Source of the DNA: Cyanobacteria bacterium NC_groundwater_1444_Ag_S-0.65um_54_12
GTDB taxonomy: Bacteria; Cyanobacteriota; Sericytochromatia; S15B-MN24; VGJW01
Assembly (NCBI GenBank): GCA_016267585.1
Contig: JACQUT010000062.1
Coordinates: 1-6,316, forward strand
Reading direction: 5' to 3'
Length of the DNA stretch: 6,316 nucleotides
Shown: one piece after another, positions 3,543-6,316 of the stretch
Position numbering within the stretch: the stretch's first letter is position 1
Layout: every line of letters starts with the position of its first letter
Made by a program: the position numbers and the translations under genes
The notes under the pieces: model-generated
Databases searched by the model: none
Told to the model about the DNA's origin: nothing
What the model saw: the letters and a program-made list of their open reading frames with translations, nothing else

Positions 3543-6316
3543 ATGATGCACGCATTACGAATGGCTTGCTGCGCTGCTCTGGTGCTGCTGGTCATCGCTT
3601 GTCGCTTCCCGCTGCTCTCTAAACCACTAGCTGCCAGTAGCGGGCCCCAGGCAACCGCGGCCGCGAACGAGCCTGCACGCCAAGCTGGCCTGCTACTGGA
3701 AGTAGCGAAACCAGAGCCGCTGGCCAGTATGCCGCCGACCAGCAGCCTGGCAAGCGCCCAGCGGATCATGGCAGGAGAATTGGAGTCGCCAGTGCCGGAA
3801 TACTTGGCGGATAGACCCTATGGCCAAGCCAACATCACTATCAAATGGCCCGAGCGGCCACAGCGCTATAGAACACAAGCCATTCCCCTCAGTGCCAACT
3901 CGCTACGGTTGCGGCTCATCGGCAGCGATGGCAAGACCAGGCTTTCGATATTCTTCTTTCGGCCGGATTTCAACCAATCTCTGACCCAGAGTCAACGCGT
4001 TTTCTTGCCGACCGAGGTCGGCTGCCTGGTAGAGATCCGCGCTTATCAAGAAAAAGAAACTGATCTAGCGAGTGCTTCCGTTCAACCGCCCTTCAACCCA
4101 CGAAAGCCCTTCTATCCCGTCAATCTGTACGATTACGAGGTGGGCAACAAATATGTCCTGGCAGAGGGCTTCCAGTACAACGTGCAGATTTCGCCGCTAG
4201 CCAAGACCGCCATCAAGGTGACACTGGATGGCAGCCAGCTGGTAGCAGGTATTGGCGGCAGCCCGGGTTTCAGTTACGGTGGAGATCCTTACTACAATAA
4301 CTATCTTTCGCCGGCCCGTTATGCCGAACTCTGGGATCCGAACTATCTGGCCTACGATCGGCAGCGCGATCGATTATTTTTCGTGGAATATCCTTCGTTC
4401 AAGTACATTATTCCTGCTGAACGTGATGTAGTCCAGCTTCTTACCGCGTCCGCCCTGCGGGGCACTGCCGATAATCCGCTGGATCCACAGGCAATCATGC
4501 ACGTGGTGGGTGGTGATAAAACCTGGGAAAATGCTATCGGCGAAGGCAACATCCCGGCTTTTTCGCTCCTGACGGGAGTTTCGCGGTTAGCATGGCATGA
4601 GGGATCCGGTGGCAAAGACTATCTCTTTGTTACCGAAGCCAGCACCTCGACGCGGCCAGCGGTGGTCCGCAAGGTGTCAGCGGCCTCAGAAAGCGGCATG
4701 GTGACGACCGTACCGCTGCTAGATGGGACCAGCAATGCCCCGACGCAATTGCGAGCGGCCGTACCGGTGTTGAATGACTATTATGAAATAATGGCGATCG
4801 ATGGCGCAGCCCGGACCGTGCTTTCAAACAGCTGGTTTACCAACCGCGTCTTGGCGGGTCAAACGCGTACCGCCACCTTGAGCACCACCGCTTCTGTGCT
4901 CGCCAGCGAAGCCACTCTCAGCGATCCGCGAGCCATCGCCGCTTCTTCCTCTTCCGAATTCTTGCTAGTCGAGAGCAACTCGGTAGTGCGCTACCAAGAT
5001 GGCCTCATGCGGATAATCGGTGGCACCGGGTTGACAATCCCCATCGACGGTCTGGAGCTACCAGCTACTCAACTGGCCGTCGCTGATCTGCGTGATGTGG
5101 TTCATGACCCCAAAGATACCAAGTACGCTTACCTGGCCGACAGCACCAACCGCGCCGTCTATCGGTTGACGCTCCCGGCCACGCTAAACGAGGTCACCCA
5201 GGCCAAAGTCATCAAGATCCGCAATGCCAGCGGTTTCCTCTCACCCATTGCTTTGGCCGTTTCGCCGGTGGGCTCGACCCTTTATGTGCTCGATCGCTCT
5301 GGTCTCGTCGCCTCTTATGACACCACCAACAGTGCGACTGCTTCCATCACGATCGTGGCTGGCGCCAATTCGCTGGCGTGTGGCAAGACTACGATTCCGG
5401 GATCGGGAACGGTCGATCAGCTTTTCCTTGGTAGCTGGGCCAATGTCCTGACCGGTGATGTGGTGAATAAACGCTTCAGCTCGCTGTTCAATGGCGGCGA
5501 GCTGGGCTTTACCGTTATAAAAGCAGACTTGGCGGTAGGGGACGGCGCTTCGCTCAATAACCTCATCATTAATGGCCGGCCAAGCGGAGGAGGGTTCTTC
5601 GGGATTGCTAATTTGACCAAGCCCACGGCCACTGCTATCGATAGCAAGACCGGAAACTTGTACATCGCCGATACCGGCAATAATCGCATACGCCGCGTCA
5701 CCATGGAGGGGAGTAATTCGCAGCAAATCGTTTCTATCATTCGATCCGATCCCTACAGCAGTCCGCCGCTGGTGGTGGTGAACCAGCCGAAAGGCTTGGA
5801 TGTCGACGAGTTCGGCAACGTCTTCATTGCTAATACTGGAGATAACTTGATCCAGGTATGGCGACCCTGTGCTGGCATAGAAAACTCCGGGCAATTCCTG
5901 ATCAGGGTTGCCGGAACTAGTACGCAGGGTTTGAACTTCGACAACATCAATGCCCGGCTGGTGCAGCTATCCGCTCCTACCGCCTTGCGCGTGGAAAAGT
6001 CGGCCGGTGGTAATCCTTCGCGCCGTCGGATCTTTTTTATCGATCAAGGCAACCGGGTACGCATGTTGACCCCGGTAAAACCCGATATCACCGCACCCCA
6101 GCTGGCGGGTTGCGGGTCTGATGACTATTTCGATTACATCATCTCTACCGTGGTGGGGGACGGCAAAGCGGAAGATGGACCTAACGCCAGCCAGGCGGCG
6201 CTAGCGTCGCCGATCGGGTTAGAAATCGACAAGAACGGTTATATCTACATTGCCGATGGCTCCAAGATCCGACGGGTAGATTCGGTTACCGGCTCCATTT
6301 CGACGATCTATACGGC
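3543..6316 (+). CDS. Large NHL-repeat beta-propeller lipoprotein, 3' end outside the window
   Basis: 924 codons plus two bases are open without a stop to the window edge. The signal peptide has basic H3/R6, a hydrophobic core and the lipobox VIAC with Cys20 lipidated; residue +2 is Arg. A Pro/Ala-rich linker (about 21-95) leads to a beta-sandwich-like domain (about 97-182: NITIKWPERPQRYRTQAIP, then LRLRLIG, then VEIRAY). A Tyr/Gly-rich stretch follows (about 239-271). From about 262 NHL-like repeats form a propeller. Visible blade cores are RLFFVEYPSFKYIIP (277), DYLFVTEAS (359), YAYLADSTNRAVYRL (528), TLYVLDRSGLVASYD (579), NLYIADTGNNRIRRV (705), NVFIANTGDNLIQVW (759), IFFIDQGNRVRML (830) and YIYIADGSKIRRVD (900). 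Several are preceded by a V-[VIA]-G-[GD] loop (321, 491, 789, 870). The late blades match the NHL consensus best and the middle ones are divergent. Cys776 and Cys857 could form a disulfide. NHL propellers bind proteins, glycans or small ligands, and no catalytic motif is seen. It follows the Pro/Thr lipoprotein in one operon. Confidence 0.88.
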   Translation, partial: MMHALRMACCAALVLLVIACRFPLLSKPLAASSGPQATAAANEPARQAGLLLEVAKPEPLASMPPTSSLASAQRIMAGELESPVPEYLADRPYGQANITIKWPERPQRYRTQAIPLSANSLRLRLIGSDGKTRLSIFFFRPDFNQSLTQSQRVFLPTEVGCLVEIRAYQEKETDLASASVQPPFNPRKPFYPVNLYDYEVGNKYVLAEGFQYNVQISPLAKTAIKVTLDGSQLVAGIGGSPGFSYGGDPYYNNYLSPARYAELWDPNYLAYDRQRDRLFFVEYPSFKYIIPAERDVVQLLTASALRGTADNPLDPQAIMHVVGGDKTWENAIGEGNIPAFSLLTGVSRLAWHEGSGGKDYLFVTEASTSTRPAVVRKVSAASESGMVTTVPLLDGTSNAPTQLRAAVPVLNDYYEIMAIDGAARTVLSNSWFTNRVLAGQTRTATLSTTASVLASEATLSDPRAIAASSSSEFLLVESNSVVRYQDGLMRIIGGTGLTIPIDGLELPATQLAVADLRDVVHDPKDTKYAYLADSTNRAVYRLTLPATLNEVTQAKVIKIRNASGFLSPIALAVSPVGSTLYVLDRSGLVASYDTTNSATASITIVAGANSLACGKTTIPGSGTVDQLFLGSWANVLTGDVVNKRFSSLFNGGELGFTVIKADLAVGDGASLNNLIINGRPSGGGFFGIANLTKPTATAIDSKTGNLYIADTGNNRIRRVTMEGSNSQQIVSIIRSDPYSSPPLVVVNQPKGLDVDEFGNVFIANTGDNLIQVWRPCAGIENSGQFLIRVAGTSTQGLNFDNINARLVQLSAPTALRVEKSAGGNPSRRRIFFIDQGNRVRMLTPVKPDITAPQLAGCGSDDYFDYIISTVVGDGKAEDGPNASQAALASPIGLEIDKNGYIYIADGSKIRRVDSVTGSISTIYT

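Noticed and set aside
5241..5894. 217-residue open frame on the minus strand inside the propeller gene
   Set aside because: It lies wholly antisense to a gene with a signal peptide and clear NHL repeats. It shows no family pattern and is a typical shadow of repeat-rich coding DNA.
1..6316. Insertion sequences, tRNA or rRNA genes, CRISPR arrays, phage genes
   Set aside because: Looked for and not found: no transposase or integrase motifs, no terminal inverted repeats, no cloverleaf or repeat-spacer pattern.

Overview
The window looks like a chromosomal piece from a Gram-negative-type (diderm), moderately GC-rich bacterium. Three plus-strand genes encode predicted lipoproteins, and one of these carries a large NHL-type beta-propeller. 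The palindrome CGATCG occurs 12 times in 6.3 kb and one copy is the full octamer GCGATCGC, the HIP1 element of cyanobacteria. Together with the Pro/Thr-linker and NHL lipoproteins this hints at an uncultured lineage near the Cyanobacteria, such as Sericytochromatia. That is inference, and the taxonomy is not certain.

Left part (1-615, minus strand): two genes coupled by an 8-bp overlap. The upstream gene (615 to 160) encodes a small membrane protein with two transmembrane helices and a cytoplasmic winged-helix-like tail. The downstream gene (167 to the window edge) is the start of a zinc-ribbon protein of the TFIIB-like kind. A perfect TTGACA -35 box and a strong Shine-Dalgarno sequence precede the pair.

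Centre (616-945): 330 bp without a gene. It holds the minus-strand promoter and leader, with a short direct repeat. It also holds a plus-oriented hairpin plus T-rich tract that looks like an intrinsic terminator, although no plus-strand gene lies upstream, and a small hairpin just before the next ribosome binding site.

Right part (946-6316): three plus-strand lipoprotein genes, interrupted by one minus-strand metabolic gene. Gene 946-2049 encodes a two-domain lipoprotein ending in an Asp-rich Ig-like domain. Gene 2058-2525 (minus) encodes a PaaI-type hotdog thioesterase that looks leaderless. Genes 2658-3527 and 3543-end form a tight operon (15-bp gap): a Pro/Thr-linker lipoprotein of unknown function, then a >924-residue lipoprotein with an N-terminal beta-sandwich-like domain and about seven or eight NHL-like repeats. 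The propeller gene is still open at the window edge. The three lipoproteins probably act together at the outer membrane or cell surface, but no substrate or partner can be read from the sequence. No RNA genes, CRISPR arrays, insertion sequences or attachment sites were seen.
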